Below are positions 1 through 7,087 of a stretch of DNA of 34,825 bases, in pieces. The position numbers and the translations under genes are program-made. The stretch is from assembly GCA_027623095.1 (NCBI GenBank), contig JAQBVM010000031.1:1-34825 (forward strand). Direction: 5' to 3'. The stretch comes from Verrucomicrobiota bacterium. Lineage in GTDB: Bacteria > Verrucomicrobiota > Verrucomicrobiia > Limisphaerales > SIBE01. The number at the start of each line of letters is the position of its first letter. Positions within the stretch are counted from its first letter, which is position 1. The notes beneath the pieces were generated by a model, which ran no database searches, was not told the DNA's origin, and was given only the letters and a program-made list of their open reading frames with translations.

Positions 1-291
1 TTTTTTCACCCCGCCGCTTAGGCGAGGATTTGGGTCCCACTTGCTATCTTGCACACGACATGTGAAAGAGCGAACGATGTCTTTCCTTTGCTCATCGGGA
101 AATACTTCGCGAACCGATCCTGAAACCTCAAATGCGATGTGACTGTTGTCGCTGTGCGCAAAAGCATTAAAATGAACAATACAAAAGAGCACCAGCATCG
201 CCGAGATAGAACTCCGATAACGGAGAGTTAAGGATCCACCGAAGAGATTGCACGCACTGGCACACTGCAAGCTGATGTTCCTCGAAGGCAT
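1..291 (-). CDS. Secreted hypothetical protein, N-terminal part (cut by window edge)
   Basis: An open frame on the minus strand runs off the left edge; only the N-terminal part is visible. It contains a hydrophobic stretch (MLVLFCIVHFNAFAHS) preceded by arginines, which looks like a signal peptide. After it comes a segment with the pattern FEVSG...FTCRVQDSKW, resembling a group of uncharacterised secreted Verrucomicrobia proteins as I remember them; no function is known. The start is uncertain: ATG at 291 gives a basic n-region, ATG at 198 starts directly at the hydrophobic core, and the frame stays open further upstream past 393. No strong ribosome-binding site marks any of them. Confidence 0.5.
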   Translation of the reverse strand, partial: MPSRNISLQCASACNLFGGSLTLRYRSSISAMLVLFCIVHFNAFAHSDNSHIAFEVSGSVREVFPDEQRKDIVRSFTCRVQDSKWDPNPRLSGGVKK

Positions 292-567
292 TGTTGAATT
301 TGCCTTACTGCAGCATTCAGAGCTCCTCAGGTAATTGAACCGTTGTAAGTTTAGTGCGGCTTTCTTTAAGCACATTAGTTTAATCCTCAGCATATAATAT
401 CGTAAACTGGTCAGTTCCGCGTGTTGACAACCAAGGGTATTCACCTTTGCTGGCGTTGCTGCGTCTAAACCGGTTTCGTGGAATGGTTGAGTAAGCTCAT
501 GCTCCGTCATGGCTTTCCCTTCACGATCTGCCGCAAACTGACTGGCTCTTTTGAACAACCATTTGCA

Positions 568-877
568 CTACCCGGTGCGCCACAGACGTTTCAAAAGGCG
601 CTGTTTTTTCATTTGCTTTTTCCGTTATTCGGCCTCCGGCCACTCGGCCAAGCCCAAGACTTCAGCAAACACCGGCCATTTCTTCTCGCCTTTTCCAATC
701 AGCTCCAGCAGTTGACCATTCCGCTGATTCAGTCCAACTCAGGACTTGCTCGATCCGAGCCAGCCATTCATCCTGTTCGTCCTCGACCGGCCTTTCGCTA
801 CTCGTCTCTATTAATGTACTTCCCCGACCAACCCAAAATCGGACAAACTTTTTCAAAAAAGGTGAAAAAAAATTCAA
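568..877 (-). pseudogene. Decayed sigma-factor C-terminus (paralogue of the gene at 901-2007)
   Basis: Read in two frames, this stretch aligns with the C-terminal region of the sigma-like protein directly upstream. The first frame (about 877 to 735) gives PVEDEQDEWLARIEQVLS, matching PVNEPEEGWEQSEAWFEEFL of the intact gene. After a one-base frame change, the second frame gives LNQRNGQLLELIGKG and then FAEVLGLAEWPEAE, matching LNESDRQVIELICEG and FVEVLELGDRSEAE. A TAA follows where the intact gene has CAA, and the frame continues as RKKQMKKQRLLKRLWR before a TAG at 568-570. It has therefore lost its frame by an indel and a nonsense change. It begins only some 20 bases after the stop of the intact gene, so a tandem duplication or a decayed second paralogue is likely. 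It covers mainly sigma region 4. Confidence 0.7.
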
Positions 878-900
878 TCACACTCTTCTTCCAATGGAAA

Positions 901-2007
901 TCAGGGGGATTTCTGCCCGCCGAGTGAGCGTCGCGTCTTCTTCCGGATCCATCGTCGCAATGCTTTGCGCAGCCGCTGTTTCACGCGATTGATTTCTTTT
1001 CGTTGTTCGGCTTCCGACCGGTCGCCAAGCTCCAAAACCTCAACAAACAAGCTCCGATCGCTAGTCCCTTCGCAAATCAGCTCTATCACTTGCCTATCCG
1101 ACTCGTTCAGGCCCTTCAAGAATTCTTCGAACCAAGCTTCGCTTTGCTCCCATCCTTCCTCCGGTTCGTTAACGGGCTCTGTTTCAAACAGCGTGAAACA
1201 TTCTGGATCCTGCAATACTTCCCACTGGTTTCGGAGTTTCAAATCGCGAGTGAGGTTGGAAGCCTTTCTCCAGGCAGCCTGCCGAATAAACCCTTCAAGG
1301 GTCATTTTGCGGCTAGGATCGTATCTTTCGGGCTGTTGGAGGTAATCCATTATCGCCTTGGCGCTTGCGCCGGCGATGAGGTCCGCATCGGCCTTGGGAT
1401 ACTTCGTTCGCAGCCAGGTCCGCAACGGCGCATACGCCAATTCGGCCAGGGCTTCCCCCGCGGACTCGCGTCCCTCCAAAATCCTGCCGTGCAGAAACTC
1501 CAGCAGAAACGTCCGGACATCGCCGTTCCGCTTGTCGTACACGCTGGATGGGATCAGCGTCATGAGCGTGAGAGCGAAGAGGGCACGTTCCCAAAGCGGC
1601 GGCACGACGTAATCTTCCGGGAACGGTGCGATCCCAAAAAACAGGTAAAGTCTGCGCTCCTCTTGCGCGCGCCATCGCTGAAACATCGGGGCGACCTCTT
1701 CGGGAGTGTGGCCGTGGTACCTTTCGAAAGCAGCCCAAAACTCGGACGGCTTCGTAATCCAAAGGGCGGATTCAATTTCAGCCCGAGTACGACCCTCAGC
1801 GGCCAGCTTGTACGCGTCCCAACGCTGTATTTCGTCCAGCCATTCTTGGGCGGGTCGGAAAAATACCGCGTTGCAAATCCAGTCGAATTCTCCCGGTGAA
1901 ACGTCCGAGAAACTTCGCAATTCCGGGGCCGAGTAGCGGCTACGTCTCGCCCATTCGATCCACGGCTTGGCGCGGGGCGAGAGAAGCAAGAGGTAGCGAT
2001 AACCCAT
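901..2007 (-). CDS. ECF-like RNA polymerase sigma factor with long N-terminal extension
   Basis: The 368-residue product has sigma-70-like modules in its C-terminal half. Residues about 185-262 resemble region 2 (LAYAPLRTWL, then ADLIAGASAKAIMDYLQQPERYDPSR, then FIRQAAWRKASNLTRD). Residues about 293-352 resemble region 4, a helix-turn-helix (LNESDRQVIELICEG and EINRVKQRLRKALRRW). The basic tail ends in KKTRRSLGGQKSP. The first ~180 residues, rich in Trp and aromatic residues, match nothing I recognise and could be a regulatory domain. The role is probably promoter recognition by RNA polymerase, perhaps under stress control. I chose ATG 2007 because GGAG lies just upstream; an in-frame TTG at 2136 would add 43 residues with several cysteines. 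No anti-sigma gene is visible nearby. Confidence 0.75.
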   Translation of the reverse strand: MGYRYLLLLSPRAKPWIEWARRSRYSAPELRSFSDVSPGEFDWICNAVFFRPAQEWLDEIQRWDAYKLAAEGRTRAEIESALWITKPSEFWAAFERYHGHTPEEVAPMFQRWRAQEERRLYLFFGIAPFPEDYVVPPLWERALFALTLMTLIPSSVYDKRNGDVRTFLLEFLHGRILEGRESAGEALAELAYAPLRTWLRTKYPKADADLIAGASAKAIMDYLQQPERYDPSRKMTLEGFIRQAAWRKASNLTRDLKLRNQWEVLQDPECFTLFETEPVNEPEEGWEQSEAWFEEFLKGLNESDRQVIELICEGTSDRSLFVEVLELGDRSEAEQRKEINRVKQRLRKALRRWIRKKTRRSLGGQKSP

Positions 2008-2286
2008 TGTCTCCGCAATGGCCCGCGCTAGATTGTTCGTCGATTGTCCCACTTTGCACACCTTGTTGAGAACGGAACAATAAGAGCACACATCATGCCG
2101 TCTCGCAAGGGAAAGATTGCGAACGCTTTGGCGCAAGGGCGCATCTGAACGAGGACACGCCTGAACGGCTGCTTTTTTTTAATCGGATTGAGGAGAGGAG
2201 CGCGAAGGCAGGTGATCCCTGGAGAGCTATTAAGGATCATTGCTGCAACTGGTTATTCCAATTCGCTTTCGAGATGAGACGAAATC

Positions 2287-2320
2287 CCCTCGCCCCTTCC
2301 CCCATCCGATGGGGCGAGGG
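2287..2320. repeat. Perfect 10-bp inverted repeat (GC-rich hairpin)
   Basis: CCCTCGCCCC at 2287-2296 is the exact reverse complement of GGGGCGAGGG at 2311-2320, with a 14-base loop. No T-run follows, so it is not a typical terminator. It looks like a REP-type or other dispersed palindromic element. Confidence 0.6.
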
Positions 2321-2424
2321 TGTTCGTAGGACGGGAGAGGGGAAACTCAATAAACACTTTCAAACGAATTAGTCTCATTTTGATCGCTTATTGGAATTGG
2401 AATCGAGTTTCAGCCGCCTGCGGT

Positions 2425-2659
2425 TCGGTGGGGCGACACTGCTTTTCGCGAAGCGAACATCTCATGTGGGCACCTAACTTGCAGGGCTTGGGAAGCCAGT
2501 CTGTGGAGCCCTTATCAACCTTGCGGCGAACAACCCGAACGAGCCGGCATAATGGAAACGCCGAGACATCCAAGCAATCCGGCGTTTCCACAGCTCCTAT
2601 TCGCAAGACACCCATCCCACAAGGAGAATTCAGGGCTTCACGGAGTGTCGCCCCACCGA
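2425..2659. repeat. Long-spaced 16-bp inverted repeat flanking the dispersed repeat
   Basis: TCGGTGGGGCGACACT at 2425-2440 is the exact reverse complement of AGTGTCGCCCCACCGA at 2644-2659. The 203-base spacer includes most of the dispersed repeat at 2546-2720. The arms could be terminal repeats of a small non-coding element (MITE-like). The second copy at 10338-10505 keeps only the right arm (AGTGTCGCCCCACCA). Confidence 0.6.
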
Positions 2660-2720
2660 GAGAAACGAGAGCCGGCGCATCCTCCCGGACGGAAGAGCGG
2701 AAGGTGGGTCTTTCCTCATT
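2546..2720. repeat. Dispersed intergenic repeat, copy A
   Basis: About 175 bases are shared, with roughly 85% identity by eye, with 10338-10505 in the same orientation. Shared blocks include GAGACATCCAAGCA, CCGGCGTTTCCACAGCTCC, CCCACAAGGAGAA and GGGCTTCACGGAGTGTCGCC. Inside lies a perfect hairpin: GGAAACGCCG at 2554-2563 with CGGCGTTTCC at 2580-2589. It codes for nothing evident. Confidence 0.8.
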
Positions 2721-2988
2721 CGGAGCAACTTTGTTGCGTTTTGGCTCTATTCAGTTTTTCTAATTCCGGGTTGCAAGCACGGATACAATGCCCTCAAATA
2801 TGGCGCATTGAACGAATGACGAGTCGAACTGGTCCTGAACACCCCACAGAAAGAATTCTCACAATGGTTGCACTGAATCCAACCCTTTGTCTCCTCGATA
2901 GCGGAGTTCTGCGAATCTCCCGTTACTGTTCCGATCCGGTCTTGAAATGCGCACAGGAATGCGGCCGTGCGGCAGGAATGAACCGGCT

Positions 2989-3867
2989 ATGAGCACGCGC
3001 GTCCAGACCGAGATCCGTTACGAAAAACTCACATGGCCTGAGATTAACGAAGTCGTTGAGATGGGAAAGGTTTGCATCATTCCGTGCGGCGCAGTGGAAC
3101 AACACGGCCCGCATCTTCCACTGGATGTCGATATTCTCTGCTCGACGCAGGTTGCGCTCGGCGCGGCGAAACTCGTTCCCGAGGCGTCCCTGGTTCTTCC
3201 GTCGGTCAACTACGGATATACCGGGCATGTGATGGATTTCCCCGGCACAATTAACAACGATTTCGAGCACTTCATGCACCATGTGCTGGATATCACCAAA
3301 TCGCTCGCCTATCACGGATTCAAGAAGATCCTCTTGTTAAATGGGCACGGCTCCAATATGCCGAACTTGGACCTCGTTGCTCGCCGGACGAATCTGGAGA
3401 CCGACGCCGAGTGCATTCTCAGCGCCTGGTGGAGCATGCTAACCGTGGACAAAGAGTTCCTGCCGAAATGGCGCGAGAGCAAGTTCCCGGGCGGTTGTGC
3501 GCACGCATGCGAGCTGGAAACCTCGATGTATCTCTATCTTGACGGCGATAACGTCCGGAAAGATCTCATCAAAAGCGGTGTGGTTTCCTTCAACGAGGAG
3601 AATAGTCCGTTCCAGTATGTCGATCTGTTCGCACAGGGACCGGGAACCGTCGTCTCGTGGACGAGCAGTTACTCAAAAACGGGGGTTCTCGGCGATGCCG
3701 AACGAGCCACCGCTGAGAAGGGAAAACAAGCGTTCGACGAGGCCACCAAGCAGTTGGCCAGGCTTGTCACGTGGTTTAAAGACAGACCGAAAGACACGAG
3801 GGAAGACCGCCATCGAAGGAAGCCCACAATTCCATTGCCTTGGGGGCAACGTCCCGTTACATCTTGA
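2989..3867 (+). CDS. Creatininase-family amidohydrolase
   Basis: The 292-residue protein belongs to the creatininase / creatinine amidohydrolase family, metal-dependent hydrolases acting on cyclic amides or related C-N bonds; members include creatininase and mycofactocin MftE. Metal-binding features are visible: GAVEQHGPHLPLDVD (E37, H39, D46/D48), the LLLNGHGSN block (H120) and AHACELETSM (H172, with E175 or E177 as the late acidic ligand). Length is slightly above the usual 240-260 because of a basic C-terminal tail (KDRPKDTREDRHRRKPT). ATG 2989 is chosen because conserved sequence starts soon after; an in-frame start at 2947 would add 14 residues without homology. There is no signal peptide, so it is probably cytoplasmic. 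The exact substrate cannot be read from sequence. Confidence 0.85.
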   Translation: MSTRVQTEIRYEKLTWPEINEVVEMGKVCIIPCGAVEQHGPHLPLDVDILCSTQVALGAAKLVPEASLVLPSVNYGYTGHVMDFPGTINNDFEHFMHHVLDITKSLAYHGFKKILLLNGHGSNMPNLDLVARRTNLETDAECILSAWWSMLTVDKEFLPKWRESKFPGGCAHACELETSMYLYLDGDNVRKDLIKSGVVSFNEENSPFQYVDLFAQGPGTVVSWTSSYSKTGVLGDAERATAEKGKQAFDEATKQLARLVTWFKDRPKDTREDRHRRKPTIPLPWGQRPVTS

Positions 3868-3896
3868 GGAGACAGTGGGATGGGCGACGGCCCGGC

Positions 3897-3950
3897 GTTC
3901 GTAGTCCCGGCTTCAGCCGGTCCGGGCCGCCTAAAGGCGGGACTACAAAC
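3897..3950. repeat. REP-like cruciform element with two nested hairpins
   Basis: The outer arms GTTCGTAGTCCCG (3897-3909) and CGGGACTACAAAC (3938-3950) pair over 13 bases with one mismatch. Inside are two small perfect hairpins: CCGGCT-TC-AGCCGG and CCGCCT-AA-AGGCGG. The result is a three-way, clover-like fold, typical of dispersed extragenic palindromes. It lies 29 bases after the creatininase stop and may act as an mRNA-stabilising or transcript-end structure. Confidence 0.75.
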
Positions 3951-4039
3951 GTAACAAGTGTCGTCAAAACTACGGTCTCCTCAGTAACAGGAGCTCAGGA
4001 GATTTTGGCCTTGCTTCGGACCTCTGGGAACCTGATTAA

Positions 4040-4064
4040 GGCGTTGCATGCAATGCAAGGCGCC
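4040..4064. promoter_or_regulatory. Hairpin/palindrome upstream of the dehydrogenase gene
   Basis: TTGCAT-GCA-ATGCAA (4044-4058) is a perfect 6-bp inverted repeat, extended by GGCG (4040-4043) pairing with CGCC (4061-4064) around a GG bulge. It ends 50 bases before the ATG at 4115. It could be a repressor operator or a weak terminator; only a short T-containing stretch follows. Confidence 0.35.
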
Positions 4065-4114
4065 GTTTCTGTTGCGGGTCGAGAAACCGAATTAAGTTCA
4101 ATCAGACTAATAAA

Positions 4115-5152
4115 ATGAAAGCCGTCGTTTACAATGGACCGTGGAAAATGTCTTTGGAAGATCTGCCCAAACCAGAGCCCAAAGAGGGTGAAGTCCTATT
4201 GAGAATGGATGCCGTCGGGATTTGCGGCAGCGACGTGCATGGCTTTACAGGCGAGAGCGGACGTCGAGCCCCGGGAATGGTGATGGGCCACGAAGCGGTG
4301 GGAACGGTCGTCGGCAAAGGCCCCGGCGTCACCGGACCGGACATCGGGAAACGGGTGGCGGTCTATAATATCATCGCCGACGTTGCCCCCACCCCGGAGG
4401 AAGGTGATCCGAGTTTTCTGAACAAGAAAATTATTGGTGTCAACCTTGGCAAGCGTGGCGCCATGGCGGAATATCTGGCAATTCCAGCGGAGAATGCATT
4501 GATCGTGCCGGAAGGCGTCGATCCGGCAATCGGTCTGTTGACCGAACCGATTGGGATTGTAACGCACGGGTTTCATCGTCTGGCCGCGAAAAATATTTCG
4601 GCTGAGAAGGTCGCCATCGTTGGATCCGGGACCATTGGCCTCTCGGCATTGCTCGTGGCGCGCGAACAAAAATCGTCCGCGATCGCGGTTCTCGACACGA
4701 TTCCGGAAAAAGCGCGGCGTGCGGCGTCGTTCGGTGGAATTCCAGTCATCGTCGAGACGAGCGACAGCCTGGAATCCGTCTCCGCAAAGGTGCAATCGGC
4801 GTTGGGCGATAAACCGGATCTGGTTATCGATGCCGTCGGCAGCAAAGGTTCCTTCGCCCAATGCGTGAAACTGGTCCGACCTGGCGGCGCCGTGCTTTTG
4901 ATTGGCAATCTCGCCAAAGAAGTCGCCCTTCCCCTTCAGGATGTGGTGAGCAATGAAATCTCGTTTATTGGAACCTACGGTTTTGATCGCGCGGCGTTCG
5001 CCGACGCGCTCGCGATGGTTCCTCGAATCAAAAAGGAACTAGCTACTTTCATCGAAGGCCGTTGCACCCTCGAAGAGACCCCGGCGGTCATGACTCGGCT
5101 GGCCAAGGGTGAACAACAGGCGCTGAAGATTGTCATCGAGTTTCCAAAGTGA
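4115..5152 (+). CDS. Zinc-type alcohol/polyol dehydrogenase (MDR superfamily)
   Basis: The 345-residue medium-chain dehydrogenase likely oxidises an alcohol or sugar alcohol with NAD(P)+ in the cytoplasm. Catalytic zinc ligands are visible: C37 in GICGSD, H59-E60 in GHE and E144 in TEP. The Rossmann motif is GSGTIG (170-175), followed by an acidic residue at the expected strand end (AVLD), which suggests NAD+ preference. The usual four-cysteine structural zinc loop is absent: residues 84-112 (YNIIADVAPTPEEG and on) carry no cysteines. Family resemblance is to sorbitol/threonine-dehydrogenase-like enzymes; the substrate is unknown. The next gene starts inside its stop codon (GTGA overlap), so the two are probably cotranscribed. 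Confidence 0.85.
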   Translation: MKAVVYNGPWKMSLEDLPKPEPKEGEVLLRMDAVGICGSDVHGFTGESGRRAPGMVMGHEAVGTVVGKGPGVTGPDIGKRVAVYNIIADVAPTPEEGDPSFLNKKIIGVNLGKRGAMAEYLAIPAENALIVPEGVDPAIGLLTEPIGIVTHGFHRLAAKNISAEKVAIVGSGTIGLSALLVAREQKSSAIAVLDTIPEKARRAASFGGIPVIVETSDSLESVSAKVQSALGDKPDLVIDAVGSKGSFAQCVKLVRPGGAVLLIGNLAKEVALPLQDVVSNEISFIGTYGFDRAAFADALAMVPRIKKELATFIEGRCTLEETPAVMTRLAKGEQQALKIVIEFPK

Positions 5153-5997
5153 AACACACTGTTTCCGTGAAAACCAAACTCATCCCTCTATTCTGCCTCG
5201 CTCTCCTCCACTTCGCTTTACACGCTCGAGGCGCGGAACCCGTCCCCGACAAGTTGGTGGTTCTGACATTCGATGATTCGGTTGCTTCCCATTACAGCGT
5301 GGTCCGGCCGATCTTGAAGGAGTACGGTTTCTCGGCCACATTTTTCATTACGGAAGGATTCAGTTTCCGAACCAATAAGACCGATTACATGACCTGGGAA
5401 CAGATCGCCGCGCTTCATCGCGAGGGTTTCGAGATCGGAAATCACACGCGCGATCATATGGGGGTCACTCCCAACACGCTTTCCAAACTTGAAGAACAGA
5501 TTGAGGCGATTGCCGCCAAATGCCGCGCGCACGGGATTCCGGAACCGACGTCGTTTGCCTATCCAGGAAACGCAATTACACCGGCTGCATTCCCGATCCT
5601 GCGCCGGCTCGGTTTCAAACTGGCGCGAAGAGGCGGCGCTCCGGAAGAACCTTACGAAGGCGGACGCGGCTTCGCGTATGAACCTCAAAAAGACCATCCT
5701 CTATACATTCCGTCCGCGGGTGACGCGCGCCCTGACTGGACCCTTGGTAATTTTCAAAGAGCCGTTTATCAGGCAAAGAATGGACGAATTGCCGTGCTCC
5801 AGTTTCATGGCGCGCCGGATAACGAACATCCGTGGGTCCACACGCCACCCGAGCGTTTTCGCGAGTATATGAAGTATCTTCACGATCACGAATACCGCGT
5901 CGTCGCGCTTCGCGACGTGATTCGATTTGTCGCGCCTCAAGCCTATTCGCTGGATCCCCTCGAGATCATTGCAGAACGAAAAGCGCAAAATGAGTAG
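5149..5997 (+). CDS. Secreted polysaccharide deacetylase (NodB domain)
   Basis: The 282-residue carbohydrate esterase 4 type protein probably removes N- or O-acetyl groups from a polysaccharide outside the cytoplasm. An N-terminal signal peptide (residues about 8-29, LIPLFCLALLHFAL core, ending HARGA) precedes the NodB domain. Motif 1 is TFDD with D42 and D43. Motif 2 is NHTRDH, giving the metal histidines H99 and H103. Motif 3 is SFAYPGN, where the usual Arg is replaced. A late LQFHGAP holds H220. The start is GTG at 5149, overlapping the previous stop by four bases; another GTG at 5167 would give a shorter n-region and is also possible. Neither has a clear ribosome-binding site, consistent with translational coupling. 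Confidence 0.85.
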   Translation: MKHTVSVKTKLIPLFCLALLHFALHARGAEPVPDKLVVLTFDDSVASHYSVVRPILKEYGFSATFFITEGFSFRTNKTDYMTWEQIAALHREGFEIGNHTRDHMGVTPNTLSKLEEQIEAIAAKCRAHGIPEPTSFAYPGNAITPAAFPILRRLGFKLARRGGAPEEPYEGGRGFAYEPQKDHPLYIPSAGDARPDWTLGNFQRAVYQAKNGRIAVLQFHGAPDNEHPWVHTPPERFREYMKYLHDHEYRVVALRDVIRFVAPQAYSLDPLEIIAERKAQNE

Positions 5998-6028
5998 TGA
6001 CATCACAGCGGCGCTTTTGACTTCGGCG

Positions 6029-6126
6029 CGCGGCCTTCCAGGCCGCAGCAGGTTTGATTTAGCGAAACGCTCGATTCGGTCTTCTGTTTCCCACAGTTTT
6101 CGCGTGCTGCGGCCTGGAAGGCCGCG
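6029..6126. repeat. 22-bp inverted repeat, dispersed palindromic element
   Basis: The arm at 6029-6050 (CGCGGCCTTCCAGGCCG followed by CAGCA) is the exact reverse complement of 6105-6126, with a 54-base spacer. The inner part GCGGCCT-TCC-AGGCCGC is itself a hairpin. The same 22 bases recur exactly at 34763-34784, so this is a multi-copy element. It lies between the deacetylase stop and the ABC ATPase start. Confidence 0.8.
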
Positions 6127-6151
6127 TTCCAAACCGTAAGGTTATCTTCCT

Positions 6152-7087
6152 TTGAAAACCGCGATTCAAACTGAGGGATTGAGAAGAGTTTTCGGCAACT
6201 CGATAGCCGTCGCCGACTTGACTCTCTCTGTGAACGCGGGGGAATGCTTCGGCTTGATCGGACCGAACGGAGCGGGGAAGACGACTGCACTCCGCATGCT
6301 GGCCACTTTGCTTGAACCCAGCAACGGACGAATCCAAATCCTGGGTTACGACGCCGAGGATGAAACTGCCGATGTTCGCCGAAAAATCGGATTCATGCCG
6401 GATGATTTCGGAATCTACAACGATCTCAAAGTGTGGGAGTATCTCGACTACTTTGCGATGGCCTATCGCATACCGTCTTCCCAAAGGCGCAAGCGGGCCA
6501 AGGATGTTGTCGAGCTCGTGGATTTGAATGTAAAGGAGGATGCATTCGTTGAGACGCTTTCCCGCGGGATGAAACAACGCCTTTGCCTGGCCAAAACGCT
6601 GATCCACGATCCAGAAGTCCTGTTTCTTGACGAACCGGCATCCGGACTCGATCCCATGGCGCGCATCGAGTTTCGAGAGCTGATGAAGGAGCTCGTCAAA
6701 CTCGGAAAAACCATCATCATCTCGTCTCATATTTTAACGGAGATGTCGGATTTTTGCACCTCGGTAGGAATTATTGAGAAGGGCAAACTCGTTGTCGCGG
6801 GCCGCATCGACGAGCTGCTGCGCCGGCTTAAGGGCTCCACGCGACTGCACCTGGAAGTTATCAGCGGTGTGGTGGAACTTCGGGAATTGCTGGACGCCCA
6901 TCCGAAAGTCCATTCCCATACCGCCAACGACTTAGAGTTGATTGTGGAATTCACCGGAAATGACGAGGAAACTGCTGGGTTATTGCGAGCGATAGTGACG
7001 GCAGGCGTTGGCGTGAAAGGATTTTATGAAAAACGGGAAAACCTGGAGGACATTTTCCTGAAAATCGGTGCCCACAAGGTTTCGTGA
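6152..7087 (+). CDS. ABC transporter ATP-binding protein
   Basis: The 311-residue ATPase subunit of an ABC-2 type exporter couples ATP hydrolysis to transport by the membrane protein encoded next. Walker A is GPNGAGKTT (about residues 37-45), the signature is LSRGMKQRLCLAKTL, Walker B is VLFLDEPASGLDP, and the switch histidine is in IISSHIL. The C-terminal ~90 residues match the accessory domain of CcmA/NatA-like ATPases (ending NLEDIFLKIGAHKVS). Translation starts at a TTG (6152); no ATG lies before the first beta strand. Its stop overlaps the ATG of the permease (TGATG), a sign of translational coupling. The substrate cannot be deduced. Confidence 0.9.
   Translation: MKTAIQTEGLRRVFGNSIAVADLTLSVNAGECFGLIGPNGAGKTTALRMLATLLEPSNGRIQILGYDAEDETADVRRKIGFMPDDFGIYNDLKVWEYLDYFAMAYRIPSSQRRKRAKDVVELVDLNVKEDAFVETLSRGMKQRLCLAKTLIHDPEVLFLDEPASGLDPMARIEFRELMKELVKLGKTIIISSHILTEMSDFCTSVGIIEKGKLVVAGRIDELLRRLKGSTRLHLEVISGVVELRELLDAHPKVHSHTANDLELIVEFTGNDEETAGLLRAIVTAGVGVKGFYEKRENLEDIFLKIGAHKVS

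Larger units (their letters stand above)
2008..2988. other. Repeat-rich intergenic region between divergent genes
   Basis: No gene is supported here. Frames of about 140 codons exist on the plus strand (from 2320 and 2552) but they run through repeat sequence shared with 10338-10505 and have no recognisable domain. The region holds a GC-rich hairpin (2287-2320), a long-spaced inverted repeat (2425-2440 with 2644-2659) and a dispersed repeat (2546-2720). It must also contain the promoters of the minus-strand sigma gene and the plus-strand creatininase gene, but I cannot place them. Confidence 0.6.

Noticed and set aside
478-927. Plus-strand frame of 149 codons near the left edge
   Set aside because: It is antisense to the sigma-factor remnant, whose two-frame similarity to the neighbouring gene explains the sequence better.
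1003-1899. Plus-strand frame of 298 codons opposite the sigma gene
   Set aside because: It is antisense to a gene with clear sigma motifs and shows no domain of its own.
2320-2992. Two plus-strand frames of about 147 codons upstream of the creatininase gene
   Set aside because: They run through the dispersed repeat that also occurs at 10338-10505, have no domain, and share only the repeat-encoded stretch with the other locus.
4196-4861. Minus-strand frame of 221 codons opposite the dehydrogenase
   Set aside because: Shadow of a well-supported gene; no recognisable domain or ribosome-binding site.
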